Shown here one piece after another: positions 53,374-62,122 of a stretch of 64,000 nt of DNA. Under the pieces are notes generated by a model. It saw only the letters and a list, made by a program, of their open reading frames with translations. It ran no database searches and was not told the origin of the DNA. A program made the position numbers and the translations under genes. The first letter of the stretch is position 1, and every line of letters begins with the position of its first letter. This DNA comes from Achromobacter marplatensis (GTDB taxonomy: Bacteria > Pseudomonadota > Gammaproteobacteria > Burkholderiales > Burkholderiaceae_B), in assembly GCF_002209535.1 (NCBI RefSeq), contig NZ_NJIG01000003.1:558001-622000 (forward strand). The letters are read 5' to 3'.

Positions 53374-54990
53374 ATGTTCGTACCGACTTCGACGTTTTCC
53401 GGCCACCTCGACGCGCTGGCCGCGCGCTGCCCCGAGGCGACCCTGCTGATCGACCAAGACCAGCGAATCAGCGCCGCGCAGTTGCGCGCGCAAAGCCGGG
53501 CGCTGGCCGCGGGGCTTGCCCGCATCGGCGTGCGGCCTGGCCACCGCGTGGCCGTCTGGCTCCCCAACTGCGCGGCCTGGGTGGAATCTTTCCTGGCCTG
53601 CGCGCACCTGGGCGCCGTGGTGCTGGCCGTCAACACGCGCTTTCGCGCGTTGGAAGTGGCCGACATCCTGGGCCGCGGGCAAGCGGACTGGCTGGTGTTC
53701 TGGCCGGGCTTCAAGGGCATCGATTTCCAGGGCATTCTTGACGGCGTCGACCCCGCTCAATTGACGCGTCTGCAAGGCGTGGTGGCGCTGACCGGGCCGG
53801 ACGAAGCCGCCCCGGCCGCCGTCCCCGGCATACCGGTGCACCGCTATGCGGACCTGCTGGCCACCGACACTCCGCCGCCCGCCCCGCACGGCAACGCCGG
53901 CGTGCTGTGCTTCACCACATCGGGCACCACGTCCAAACCCAAGTTCGTCCTGCATGACCAGCAGACCTTATTGCGCCACGGCGCGGCGGTCGCGCAGGCC
54001 TTCGGCTACGACGACGACAGCTGCGTGCTGGCCAGCGCGCCGTTTTGCGGCGCATTCGGCTTTGCGACGCTGGTGGGCGGCCTGGCGCAAGGCGTGCCTG
54101 TGGTCTGCGCGCCGGTGTTCAACGCCGCGGAATCGGCCCAGGCCGTCGCCCGCCATGCGGTCACCCATACGTACGCCAACAACGAGGCGCTGGTCGGCAT
54201 GATGCAAGCCGCTCCGCCTGGCGCCTTCGCCTCGGCGCGCCTGTTTGGCTTCGCCAGTTTCACGCCCGCGCTGGACAACATGCTGGACCTGGCCCGCGAG
54301 GCCGGCGTGCCACTGACCGGCCTGTACGGGTCCAGCGAACTGATCGCGCTGGTGGCGGGCCAGCCGCGCGATCCGGCAGACGGCGATGTCTCGGCGCGCC
54401 ATCAGCCCGGGGGCACGCTGATCTATCCCGACGCCCGCGTACGCGCCCGCGACCCTGAATCCGGGCAGGTGCTGCCGCACGGCCAATCCGGTGAAATCGA
54501 AATCCTGTCGCCCAGCCTGATGCAAGGCTATCTGGACAACCCCGAGGCCACGCGCCACGCCGTCACGGACGACGGCTATTTCAAGACGGGCGACCTGGGC
54601 TACACGCTGACGCCGCGCCAGTTCGTGTTCCAGACGCGCATGGGCGATTCCCTGCGGCTGTCGGGCTTTCTGGTGAACCCGGTTGAAATCGAGCAAGTGG
54701 TCGAGACCCTGCCCGGCGTACGCGCCTGCCAGGTCGTGGGCGCCACGCGCCAGGGCAAGATCGTGCCTTACGCCTTCGTGCTGCTGCACGAGGGCGCCAC
54801 GGCCGATCCCGACGACTGGACGGCCGCCTGCAAAGCTGCGATGGCGGGCTTCAAGGCGCCCGCGGGCTTCGCCGTGCTGGATGCCTTCCCTTCGGTCGAG
54901 AGCGCCAACTCGGTCAAGATCCAGAAGCACCGGCTGCGCGACATGGCAGACGCTATGCTCTCGGATCCTTCACCGCCGCCCGCCCCCTGA
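53374..54990 (+). CDS. AMP-forming acyl-CoA ligase
   Basis: 538 residues, ANL superfamily. P-loop TSGTTSKPKFVLHD (a Ser replaces the usual Gly before K), A5 LYGSSELIAL, A7 FKTGDLGY and a C-terminal NSVKIQKHRLRD holding the adenylation lysine. It begins 3 bp after the cyclase gene and ends 2 bp before the GntR gene. The substrate is probably the acid made by the cyclase-family hydrolase, possibly aromatic. Confidence 0.88.
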   Translation: MFVPTSTFSGHLDALAARCPEATLLIDQDQRISAAQLRAQSRALAAGLARIGVRPGHRVAVWLPNCAAWVESFLACAHLGAVVLAVNTRFRALEVADILGRGQADWLVFWPGFKGIDFQGILDGVDPAQLTRLQGVVALTGPDEAAPAAVPGIPVHRYADLLATDTPPPAPHGNAGVLCFTTSGTTSKPKFVLHDQQTLLRHGAAVAQAFGYDDDSCVLASAPFCGAFGFATLVGGLAQGVPVVCAPVFNAAESAQAVARHAVTHTYANNEALVGMMQAAPPGAFASARLFGFASFTPALDNMLDLAREAGVPLTGLYGSSELIALVAGQPRDPADGDVSARHQPGGTLIYPDARVRARDPESGQVLPHGQSGEIEILSPSLMQGYLDNPEATRHAVTDDGYFKTGDLGYTLTPRQFVFQTRMGDSLRLSGFLVNPVEIEQVVETLPGVRACQVVGATRQGKIVPYAFVLLHEGATADPDDWTAACKAAMAGFKAPAGFAVLDAFPSVESANSVKIQKHRLRDMADAMLSDPSPPPAP

Positions 54991-54992
54991 CC

Positions 54993-55736
54993 ATGTCCGC
55001 CCGCAAGCTCTTTTCGCACAGCCCCCAGCCGCTTTACCTGCAAGCGGCGGCGCTGTTCCGCAGCCATATCCAGAACCGCACCTGGCGGCCGGGCCAGCAG
55101 ATCCCGCCGCTGGAATCGCTGATGGAAACCTATGGCATTTCGCGGGCGACCATCCGCCAGGCGTTCGGCCTGCTGGAGCAGGACGGGCTGATCCGGCGCT
55201 CGCGCGGGTCGGGCACGTTCGTCAACGCCGAACTGCCGGAAACGCCTACGCTGCTGATCCCCAAGACCTGGGCCGAAACCGTGGAACTGAGCAATCAGCT
55301 GGGCACGGTGTCGCTGGTGGAATCCAGCGCCGACTCGCCGCTGCCCGACACGCTGGGCATGCCCTGCGAGGCCGACCGCAGCGGCAGCTTCCAATATCTG
55401 CGCCGCGTGCACACCACGGAGGCGGGCCCCTTCTGCTATAGCGAGGTCTTCCTGGAAAGCGGCCTGTTCCGCAAGCATCGCGCCCGCATCCAGAAAAGCA
55501 CCGTCGCGCCGGTGCTGGACCAGTTCTACGGCGCCCGCATCACCGAGGCCCGCCAGGTGCTGAACGTGATCGAGGCCGGCCAGGAGTCCGCGGAATCCTT
55601 GCAGATTCCAGTGTCGTCGCCCGTGGCCGAGTTGCGCCGCTATGCCTGCATCGATGGCCGCGTGGTGTATTTCGCGCGGCTGGAATTCCCGTTCCGCAAA
55701 GTGCGGATGGAATTCGACCTGCTGACCCAGCGTTGA
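54993..55736 (+). CDS. GntR-family regulator (HutC/UTRA type)
   Basis: 247 residues. HTH: PLYLQAAALFRSHIQNRTW, PPLESLMETYGISRATIRQAF, GSGTFV; UTRA ligand domain with FQYLRRVHTTEAGPFCYSEVFL and the closing YFARLEFPFRKVRMEFDL. Third gene of the cyclase-ligase operon, and the probable binder of the repeat at 52272-52289, controlling both this operon and the divergent Bug-SDR pair. Confidence 0.9.
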   Translation: MSARKLFSHSPQPLYLQAAALFRSHIQNRTWRPGQQIPPLESLMETYGISRATIRQAFGLLEQDGLIRRSRGSGTFVNAELPETPTLLIPKTWAETVELSNQLGTVSLVESSADSPLPDTLGMPCEADRSGSFQYLRRVHTTEAGPFCYSEVFLESGLFRKHRARIQKSTVAPVLDQFYGARITEARQVLNVIEAGQESAESLQIPVSSPVAELRRYACIDGRVVYFARLEFPFRKVRMEFDLLTQR

Positions 55737-55881
55737 TCCCCCAGACCCCGACCGCCCAAGGAGCCTACCCCGCCACCACGCCCCCGTTTCGCGGCCCGAC
55801 CCAGACCCACATAGAGCGCGGCATCACGCCAATCAAGCGCCAGCAGGTTCCAGACAGATCCGGCACAAGAGGAGACAAACC

Positions 55882-57153
55882 ATGGCTAACGCCAACACGC
55901 CCCGGATTTCATCGCATTGCCGCAGCACGCTTACCCGTTTGTTCACCACCACCGCCATTGCCGCGGGCATCGCCGCCGCCCTGGCCGCGCCTGCGCACGC
56001 GCAACCTGCCGCCGTCTCTGACGACATCGTCCGGCTGGGCCTGATCCTGGACATGAGCGGCGTCTACGCCGACGTGACGGGCAAAGGCAGCGCCACCGCC
56101 GCCGAAATGGCGATCGCCGACTTCGGCGGCACGGTGCTGGGCAAGAAGATCGACCTGATGGTGGTGGACCACCAGAACAAGGCAGACATCGCCGCCGCCA
56201 AGGCGCGCGAATGGTACGACACCCAGAAGGTGGACGCGATCATGGACGTGGCGGGCTCGGCGCCCGCGCTCGCCGTGCTGGAAGTGGCCCGCGAAAAGAA
56301 AAAGATCGTCGTCTTCAGCGGCCCCGGCACCGAACGCATCACGAACGATTTGTGCTCGCCCTATTCCGTGCACTACACCTACGACACCTGGTCGCTGGCC
56401 AACACCACCGCGCGCGCCACCGTGGAGAAAGGCGGCAAGACCTGGTACTTCCTGACGGCGGACTACGCCTTCGGCCACACGCTGCAGGCCTCCGCCACCG
56501 AAGTCGTCAAGGCCAATGGCGGCACCGTGCTGGGCGCCTCGCGCCATCCGCTGGGATCCAGCGATTTCGCGTCCTACCTGCTGCAGGCCCAGGCCAGCAA
56601 AGCCCAGGTCGTCGGGCTGGCGAATGCGGGCGGCGACACCGTGAACGCCATCAAGGCCGCCAGCGAATTCGGCCTGACCAAGGGCGGCCAGAAAATGGCC
56701 GGCTTGCTCTTGTACATCAACGACATCCACGCCATCGGCCTGGAAGCCGCCGCCGGCCTGACCCTGACCGAGGCCTTCTACTGGGACATGAACGACCAGA
56801 CCCGCGCCTGGTCGCAGCGCTACTACGACAAGCTCAAGAAGATGCCCAACATGAGCCAGGCGGGCACGTATTCGTCGGTGATGCACTACCTGAAGGCCGT
56901 GCAGGCAGCCGGCACCGACGAACCCGTGGCCGTCATGAAGCAGATGAAGTCCCTGCCCATCAACGACTTCTTCGCCACCAACGGCCGCATCCGCGAAGAC
57001 GGCCGCATGGTGCACGACATGTACCTGTTCGAAGTCAAGCAGCCGTCTGAATCCAAACGGCCGTGGGACTACTACAAGCTGGTGGCGACGCTACCCGGCG
57101 ACCAGGCGTTCATGCCCCTGTCGAAGTCGACCTGCCCGCTGGTGAAGAAGTAG
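55882..57153 (+). CDS. Orphan branched-chain-type ABC substrate-binding protein
   Basis: 423 residues with a long signal peptide (cleavage near PAHAQPA). Peripla_BP_6 motifs: RLGLILDMSGVYADVTGKGSA, VDHQNKADIAAAKAREWYD, FLTADYAFGHTLQ and YSSVMHYLKAVQAAG. A GAGGAGA site precedes the ATG. No permease or ATPase genes adjoin it, so it must share a Liv membrane complex encoded elsewhere. It is convergent with the carbamoylase gene and 145 bp after the GntR gene, so it may belong to either neighbourhood. Confidence 0.9.
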   Translation: MANANTPRISSHCRSTLTRLFTTTAIAAGIAAALAAPAHAQPAAVSDDIVRLGLILDMSGVYADVTGKGSATAAEMAIADFGGTVLGKKIDLMVVDHQNKADIAAAKAREWYDTQKVDAIMDVAGSAPALAVLEVAREKKKIVVFSGPGTERITNDLCSPYSVHYTYDTWSLANTTARATVEKGGKTWYFLTADYAFGHTLQASATEVVKANGGTVLGASRHPLGSSDFASYLLQAQASKAQVVGLANAGGDTVNAIKAASEFGLTKGGQKMAGLLLYINDIHAIGLEAAAGLTLTEAFYWDMNDQTRAWSQRYYDKLKKMPNMSQAGTYSSVMHYLKAVQAAGTDEPVAVMKQMKSLPINDFFATNGRIREDGRMVHDMYLFEVKQPSESKRPWDYYKLVATLPGDQAFMPLSKSTCPLVKK

Positions 57154-57168
57154 GCGGCAGCACCCCGC

Positions 57169-58455
57169 TTACGCGCGCAGCACCCGGTCCAGCTCCAGCA
57201 CCGACTGGTACAGGACCCGGGTGCCGTCCAGCAACTGCGCGGGTTCGATCCATTCTTCCGGGCAGTGGCTGCGGCCATTCAGGCACGGGATGAAGACCAT
57301 GCCGATGGGGCCCGTGGGCGCCATGTACACGGCGTCATGGCCCGCGCCGCTGGGCAGGCGCATCGACGCGTAACCCAGCTGGTCGGCCGCGGCCTTGACC
57401 GCGTCCATCACCAGCGGCGAACAGTCCGTGGGCTGCGCGCGGCTCAGTTGCGTGAAGCCTGCCGTCAGGCGCAGCGCCTTCAGGTCGTCGGCCACGCCCG
57501 CCATCAACGTTTCCGGGAACGCGTCCAGCACGGCGTTGCTGTCGCTGCGCATTTCCAGCGTCAGCTCCACGCGGCCGGGCACGGCGTTGGCGGCGTTCGG
57601 CGTCATCGACAAGCGGCCCACCGTGGCCACCACGTAATGCGGATTGCCGCTGGCGGCGCTGGCCTGGCGGCTGGCGGCATCGATGATGCGGGCCGCACCC
57701 ACCAGCGCGTCGCGGCGGATGTCCATGGGGGTGGTGCCGGCATGATCAGGCTGGCCTTCCACCACGATCAGCACGCGGCGGATGCCCACGATGTTGGTGA
57801 CCACACCGATCGGCAGGCCGCGGCTTTCCAGGACGGGGCCCTGTTCGATATGCAGTTCGACGAACGCCGCGGTGTCGCCCGCGTTGCGCAAGGGGGCATG
57901 AAGCGCCGCCGGGTCGCCGCCGATGCGGGCGATACCTTGGGCCAGCGTCTCGCCGTCGGGGTTGCGGGCGGCCAGCATGTCGGCCGTCAGTTGGCCGGAG
58001 AGCGCGCGGCTGCCCACGCACGAGATGCCGTAGTCGCTGGGTTCTTCGGACAGGAAGTCGATGACTTCGAACGGATGCGCCAGTTCGATGCCGTGTTCCT
58101 GCATCGTGTGCGCGACTTCGATGCCGGCCAGGACGCCGATGATGCCGTCGAAGCGGCCGCCGGCCATGACGGTGTCGCAATGCGAGCCGGTGGCAATCGG
58201 CTTGCGGGCCGGGTCGCGCCCGGCGCGGGTGCCGATCAGGTTGCCGCCCGCGTCCAGGCGGGTGGCCAGGCCGGCGGCTTCGAATTCGCTGCGCAGCCAG
58301 GCGCGAGCCTCGTCGAACAAGGGCGAAAAGGCGCGGCGCGTCCACGGGACGTCGGGCAGGGTGAAGCGGGACAAGGCTTCAATGCGCGACCACAGGCGGT
58401 CGGCATTGAGCGGGGGAAAGGAAGGAAGTTCGGCGAGAGTCATCGTCGTCCTCAT
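57169..58455 (-). CDS. M20-type N-carbamoyl amino acid hydrolase / allantoate amidohydrolase-like
   Basis: 428 residues. Metal-site motifs: GSHCDTVMAGGRFDG (His, Asp), FLSEEPSDYG (Glu pair), HIEQGPVLE and the lid-hinge GQPDHAGTTPMDIRRDA. The family splits N-carbamoyl amino acids, ureidoglycolate or allantoate. The ATG at 58453-58455 overlaps the hydantoinase stop as ATGA; a second ATG lies 12 bp in. Together the two enzymes would turn a hydantoin into a carbamoyl acid and then an amino acid, CO2 and ammonia. Confidence 0.87.
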   Translation of the reverse strand: MRTTMTLAELPSFPPLNADRLWSRIEALSRFTLPDVPWTRRAFSPLFDEARAWLRSEFEAAGLATRLDAGGNLIGTRAGRDPARKPIATGSHCDTVMAGGRFDGIIGVLAGIEVAHTMQEHGIELAHPFEVIDFLSEEPSDYGISCVGSRALSGQLTADMLAARNPDGETLAQGIARIGGDPAALHAPLRNAGDTAAFVELHIEQGPVLESRGLPIGVVTNIVGIRRVLIVVEGQPDHAGTTPMDIRRDALVGAARIIDAASRQASAASGNPHYVVATVGRLSMTPNAANAVPGRVELTLEMRSDSNAVLDAFPETLMAGVADDLKALRLTAGFTQLSRAQPTDCSPLVMDAVKAAADQLGYASMRLPSGAGHDAVYMAPTGPIGMVFIPCLNGRSHCPEEWIEPAQLLDGTRVLYQSVLELDRVLRA

Positions 58456-59807
58456 GCCTGGCGCGGGCGCAGGAAGCGGCCATCGCCCTTCTGGTTGACG
58501 ATGCGCTGGCCGTCGTAGACCTGCTGGCCACGGCACCAGGTGCCCGCGACGCGCACGGTGAACTCGCGCCCTTCGAACGAACTCCACTGCACCGCCGACA
58601 GGCTGCCCGCCGGATCGAAAGCGTAGCGTTCGGGCTTCAGGATCACGATGTCTGCGTCCTTGCCAACCTCAAGCGTGCCCTTGCGGTCATCCAGCAGGAA
58701 ATGCCGGGCCGGGTTGCTGCTGAGTTGCCGCACGACCATCGACGGCGAAATGCCGTGCTCTTCGCAGCCAGTCCAGAATGCCGGCAGCAGCGTTTCCAGG
58801 CCGGGACCGCCCGACGAATTCTTGAAGACGTTCGGGTTCTGCTTACGCTCCAGGCCCCAGCTGACATGGTCCGACGACACGAAAGTGCATTCGTCGTTGG
58901 CGATGTGCGTCCACAGCAGGTCCACTTCGGCCTTGGGCCGGATTGGCGGATAGTGCTTGGTCTTGGCGCCGAAGCGGCGGGTATGTTCCTCGTGATTCAG
59001 CATCAAGTACTGCACGCAGGTCTCGATGCTGGCGTGATGGCCATTCTGCCGGTACATGTTGCAGATCTCGAAGCCGCGAGAGGTCGACACGTGCACCGCA
59101 TGGGCGCGCGCGCCGGTTTCCGCCCCGATCTCGTAGATCAGCGCGGTGGCCAGGTTTTCGATCAGCGGCGTATGCGCCCGCATGAACGCGTCCCAGCCCG
59201 TGTCGCCGGCGTCAACCAGGCGCGCAATGTTCTTGCGCGTCATCTCCTGCATCTGGTTGTGCACGCCGCAAGCCAGCCCGGAAGGCGCAATCAGGCGGAA
59301 GGCGTCGTAGAGGTCGTCTTCCTCGATGCGAGGAAAGCGGCCCGGCGTGGCTTCGAACGTCGAGAACTTGAAGGCGCAGACGCCGCCTTCGATCAGCCCG
59401 GCGGCCGCCTGCAGCCCATGCTGGGGGTTCAGCGTGCCGAACAACGCAACGTCCACATGGCAGTCGCGCTCGACTTCGGCAATCTTGGCGTCCAGCTGTG
59501 GGCGCGAGGCGACGGGTTCCGGATCGTCGTAGGGCATGTCGACCATGACGGTGACGCCGCCCGCCGCCGCCGCGCGCGAGGCCCAGCCCAGGCCTTCCTG
59601 GTTCAGCTGGCTGCCCGAATGCACCTGGCCATCCACCACGCCGGGCATGATCCACATGCCGCGCGCGTCCACGCTGTCATGGCCAGCGGGCGCCACGCCC
59701 GTGCCCCGCTGCGCGATGCGGCCGTCACGCACCGCCAGCCAACCGTCCATCGCCACCCCGTCCGGGTCCACGATATTGCCGCGCACCACCAAATCGAATT
59801 CGCTCAT
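58452..59807 (-). CDS. Hydantoinase/dihydroorotase-like amidohydrolase
   Basis: 451 residues. Amidohydrolase motifs: PGVVDGQVHSGSQ (the H-x-H metal pair is Q-x-H, a variant also known in dihydroorotase-like proteins), carboxylated Lys in CAFKFSTFE, His in CGVHNQMQ and HAVHVST, and Asp in VSSDHVSWGLER. The start at MSEFDLVVRG has GGAAG 7 bp upstream. Product class: cyclic amide hydrolase acting on a hydantoin or allantoin-like ring. Coupled to the carbamoylase and divergent from the LysR gene. Confidence 0.83.
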   Translation of the reverse strand: MSEFDLVVRGNIVDPDGVAMDGWLAVRDGRIAQRGTGVAPAGHDSVDARGMWIMPGVVDGQVHSGSQLNQEGLGWASRAAAAGGVTVMVDMPYDDPEPVASRPQLDAKIAEVERDCHVDVALFGTLNPQHGLQAAAGLIEGGVCAFKFSTFEATPGRFPRIEEDDLYDAFRLIAPSGLACGVHNQMQEMTRKNIARLVDAGDTGWDAFMRAHTPLIENLATALIYEIGAETGARAHAVHVSTSRGFEICNMYRQNGHHASIETCVQYLMLNHEEHTRRFGAKTKHYPPIRPKAEVDLLWTHIANDECTFVSSDHVSWGLERKQNPNVFKNSSGGPGLETLLPAFWTGCEEHGISPSMVVRQLSSNPARHFLLDDRKGTLEVGKDADIVILKPERYAFDPAGSLSAVQWSSFEGREFTVRVAGTWCRGQQVYDGQRIVNQKGDGRFLRPRQA

Positions 59808-59867
59808 GACCGCTTCCATCCTGTGTTGAGTGCTGGAAGTGTAGTAACGGCCCAAGCAAAACGTCTT

Positions 59868-59907
59868 ATGCTTATATGTGCGTAGGAATTAACATCAGGT
59901 TAAGCAT
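59868..59907. promoter_or_regulatory. LysR-site candidate between hydantoinase and lysR
   Basis: ATGCTTA (59868-59874) and TAAGCAT (59901-59907) form an inverted repeat of 7-bp arms; the second arm touches the LysR start codon. The left part reads TTATGCTTATA, a T-N-A-type box, and shares TTATGC with the repeat at 60903-60919. Confidence 0.5.
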
Positions 59908-60798
59908 ATGAAACTCAATCTGCGGCAGATCGAGGTCTTCCGGGCCATCATGCTCAGCGGATCCATCAGCGGCGCGTCCAAGCTGCTGTTCGTCTCCCAA
60001 CCCGCGGTCAGCCGGCTGATCGCCTATACCGAACAACGCCTGGGACTGATGCTGTTCCAGCGCATCAAGGGCCGGCTGTATCCCACGCCGGAGGCGCGCC
60101 GCCTGTTCGTCGAGGTGACGGCGCTGTACCAGAACGTGCAGCGGGTCAACGAAGTGGCTGACAACCTGGCCGAGAACCGCGAGGGCCAGTTGCGCCTGTC
60201 GTGCAGCCCCAGCCTGGGCCAATCCCTGCTGCCGCGCGCCATCGCGCAGTTCCGACGGCAGTTCCCTGAGGTGCGCATCGTGCTGCAGACACTGATTCCG
60301 TCAGTGATGCTGCAGTCGCTGTTGACGCAGCAGGTGGAGTTGGGCGTGGCGTACATGCCGGTGGACCATCCCAGCCTGGCCTGGCAGCCCCTCTATGAAA
60401 ACCGCATCGTCGCCGTGCTGCCCAAGGGCCACGCGCTGGCGGCACGCAAGCAGGTGACCGTGAATGATCTAGTCGACGAACCGCTGATCGGCTACAGCGC
60501 CGACATCCCGTTCGGCATGCTGATCAACAAGCTGTTCGGCGGCGGCGATGCGCAGCCCGAACCGCGTATCGAAGTGCAGCAGGCCCACGTGGCCTGCGCC
60601 CTGGTCCAGGCGGGCGCCGGCGTGGCCCTGGTGGACGAGATCACCGTGGCCGGCCCGATCTGGTCGGATGTGGTGACCGTGCCCATCGTCGGAACCGTCA
60701 ACGCGCCCGTCAACGTGTTCCACCTGCAGCTTCAGCCCTTGTCACGGCTGGCGCAGGCTTTCATCCAGGTGCTCCATACGATGGACCAGCGCCCCTAG
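59908..60798 (+). CDS. LysR-family regulator of the imidazole/hydantoin cluster
   Basis: 296 residues. HTH LNLRQIEVFRAIMLSGSISGA, then LFVSQPAVSRLIAYTEQRLG; effector domain from GQLRLSCSPSLGQSLLP. The RLYPTPEARRLFVEV linker resembles the OccR/NocR-like group, which senses amino acid conjugates. It sits between the divergent hydantoinase-carbamoylase operon and the downstream DUF917-hydratase operon, and boxes containing TTATGC lie on both sides. Confidence 0.9.
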   Translation: MKLNLRQIEVFRAIMLSGSISGASKLLFVSQPAVSRLIAYTEQRLGLMLFQRIKGRLYPTPEARRLFVEVTALYQNVQRVNEVADNLAENREGQLRLSCSPSLGQSLLPRAIAQFRRQFPEVRIVLQTLIPSVMLQSLLTQQVELGVAYMPVDHPSLAWQPLYENRIVAVLPKGHALAARKQVTVNDLVDEPLIGYSADIPFGMLINKLFGGGDAQPEPRIEVQQAHVACALVQAGAGVALVDEITVAGPIWSDVVTVPIVGTVNAPVNVFHLQLQPLSRLAQAFIQVLHTMDQRP

Positions 60799-60902
60799 GG
60801 CACGTCCCGCGGCTGCGGCGCAGTCCCTGGGGATATCCCTTAGGGCGCCACACCAAGGCGCGGCAGCTGCGCTATGAGCCACCGTAGACCATTAACACGA
60901 TG

Positions 60903-60919
60903 TTATGCAGCAGGCATAA
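60903..60919. promoter_or_regulatory. Inverted repeat upstream of the DUF917 operon
   Basis: TTATGC (60903-60908), AGCAG, GCATAA (60914-60919): perfect 6-bp arms with a 5-bp spacer, 101 bp before the DUF917 start. The rest of the 222-bp gap (60799-61020) also holds a GGGATATCCC palindrome (60830-60839) and no other gene that I can support. Confidence 0.55.
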
Positions 60920-61020
60920 AAGGTAATACGACATTATCAAAATTGGTTCCTATGATGCCCCCGTCTGTTCCGCAAAACTTGCGGGAAGCTATTGAAACGG
61001 CAATCGGGGAGAAGGCCATC

Positions 61021-62112
61021 ATGGGTAGGATTTTGACAATGCGCGATGTCGAGGCGGCCGTGCGGGGCGGCTCGGTGTTCGCCTGTGGCGGCGGCGGCTG
61101 GGCCGAACATGGGCGCGAACTGGGTTCGCTGGCGGTCACCATCGGCCGGCCTGAGCTGGTGTCGATGGACGAGGTGCCCGACGATGCGTGGATCGCCACT
61201 GCGGCCGCCATCGGCGCGCCGGGCGGCCTGACCGACTGGCAGATGCTGGGCATCGACTACGTCCGCGCGGCACAGCGCTTGCAGGATGCCCTGGGCGAAC
61301 GCGTCTACGGCCTCATCATCGGCCAGAACGGCATGTCCAGCACGCTCAACGGTTGGCTGCCTTCCGCCGTGCTGGGCACCAAGGTCGTGGATGCCGTGGG
61401 CGATATCCGCGCCCACCCCACCGGGGACATGGGGTCGCTGGGCCTGGCCGGTAGCCCCGAACCCATGATCCAGTGCGCCGTCGGCGGCAACCGCGCCAAC
61501 AACGCCTATATGGAACTGACCATCCATGGCGCCACCGGGCGCGTCTCGCCCGTGCTGCGCAAGGCGGCCGACATGGCCGGCGGCTTCATCGCCAGTTGCC
61601 GCAACCCGATCCGCGCCTCGTATGTGCGCCGCCACGCCGCGCTGGGCGGCATCAGCCGCGCGCTGGCGCTGGGCGAAGCCATCCTGGCGGCGCAACCCCG
61701 CGGCGGCAGCGCGGTGATCGACGCGATCTGCAAGGCCACCGAGGGCGAGATCATTGGCTCGGGCAAGGTCGTGCGCAATACCCTCAAATACACCGAAGAG
61801 GCCTTCGACATCGGCACGGTCGAGATCGGCGAAGGCGCCGCCAAGCGCGTGATCCACGTGATGAACGAACACATGGCGGTCACCGATGGGCAAGGCGGAC
61901 GCGTCGCCTGCTATCCGGACGTGATCACTACGCTGGACGCCGACGGCAACCCCGTCAGCGCCGGCCAGCTGCGCGAGGGCCTGCAAGTCAGCATCCTGCA
62001 CGTGAGCAAGCAGCACCTCCCCCTGTCCTCCAGCGTGACGGACCCGTCCGTCTACCCCATCGTGGAAAAGGCGCTGGGCATGAACTTCACCGACTACGCG
62101 TTGGCTTCCTGA
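61021..62112 (+). CDS. DUF917 family protein
   Basis: 363 residues. The start at MGRILTMRDVEAAVRGG with a GAGAAGG site matches the family N-terminus; the frame runs on upstream through the operator. Motifs: FACGGGGWAEHG, MDEVPDDAW, a long DIRAHPTGDMGSLGLAG segment, NRANNAYMELTIHG and YPDVITTLDADGNPV. DUF917 proteins occur beside hydantoinase and oxoprolinase genes, and at least one role in desulfurising a thiohydantoin has, as I recall, been proposed. It lies 10 bp before the urocanase-like gene, in the same transcript. Confidence 0.82.
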   Translation: MGRILTMRDVEAAVRGGSVFACGGGGWAEHGRELGSLAVTIGRPELVSMDEVPDDAWIATAAAIGAPGGLTDWQMLGIDYVRAAQRLQDALGERVYGLIIGQNGMSSTLNGWLPSAVLGTKVVDAVGDIRAHPTGDMGSLGLAGSPEPMIQCAVGGNRANNAYMELTIHGATGRVSPVLRKAADMAGGFIASCRNPIRASYVRRHAALGGISRALALGEAILAAQPRGGSAVIDAICKATEGEIIGSGKVVRNTLKYTEEAFDIGTVEIGEGAAKRVIHVMNEHMAVTDGQGGRVACYPDVITTLDADGNPVSAGQLREGLQVSILHVSKQHLPLSSSVTDPSVYPIVEKALGMNFTDYALAS

Positions 62113-62122
62113 GGACATCGGC

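Noticed and set aside
58452..59807. Hydantoinase-like protein as an inactive enzyme because of Q-x-H
   Set aside because: Gln at the first metal position is known in dihydroorotase-like proteins, and the Lys, His and Asp ligands remain, so inactivity is not supported.
60874..61020. N-terminal extension of the DUF917 protein
   Set aside because: It would translate the operator-like repeat, lacks family similarity, and the ATG at 61021 has a ribosome site.
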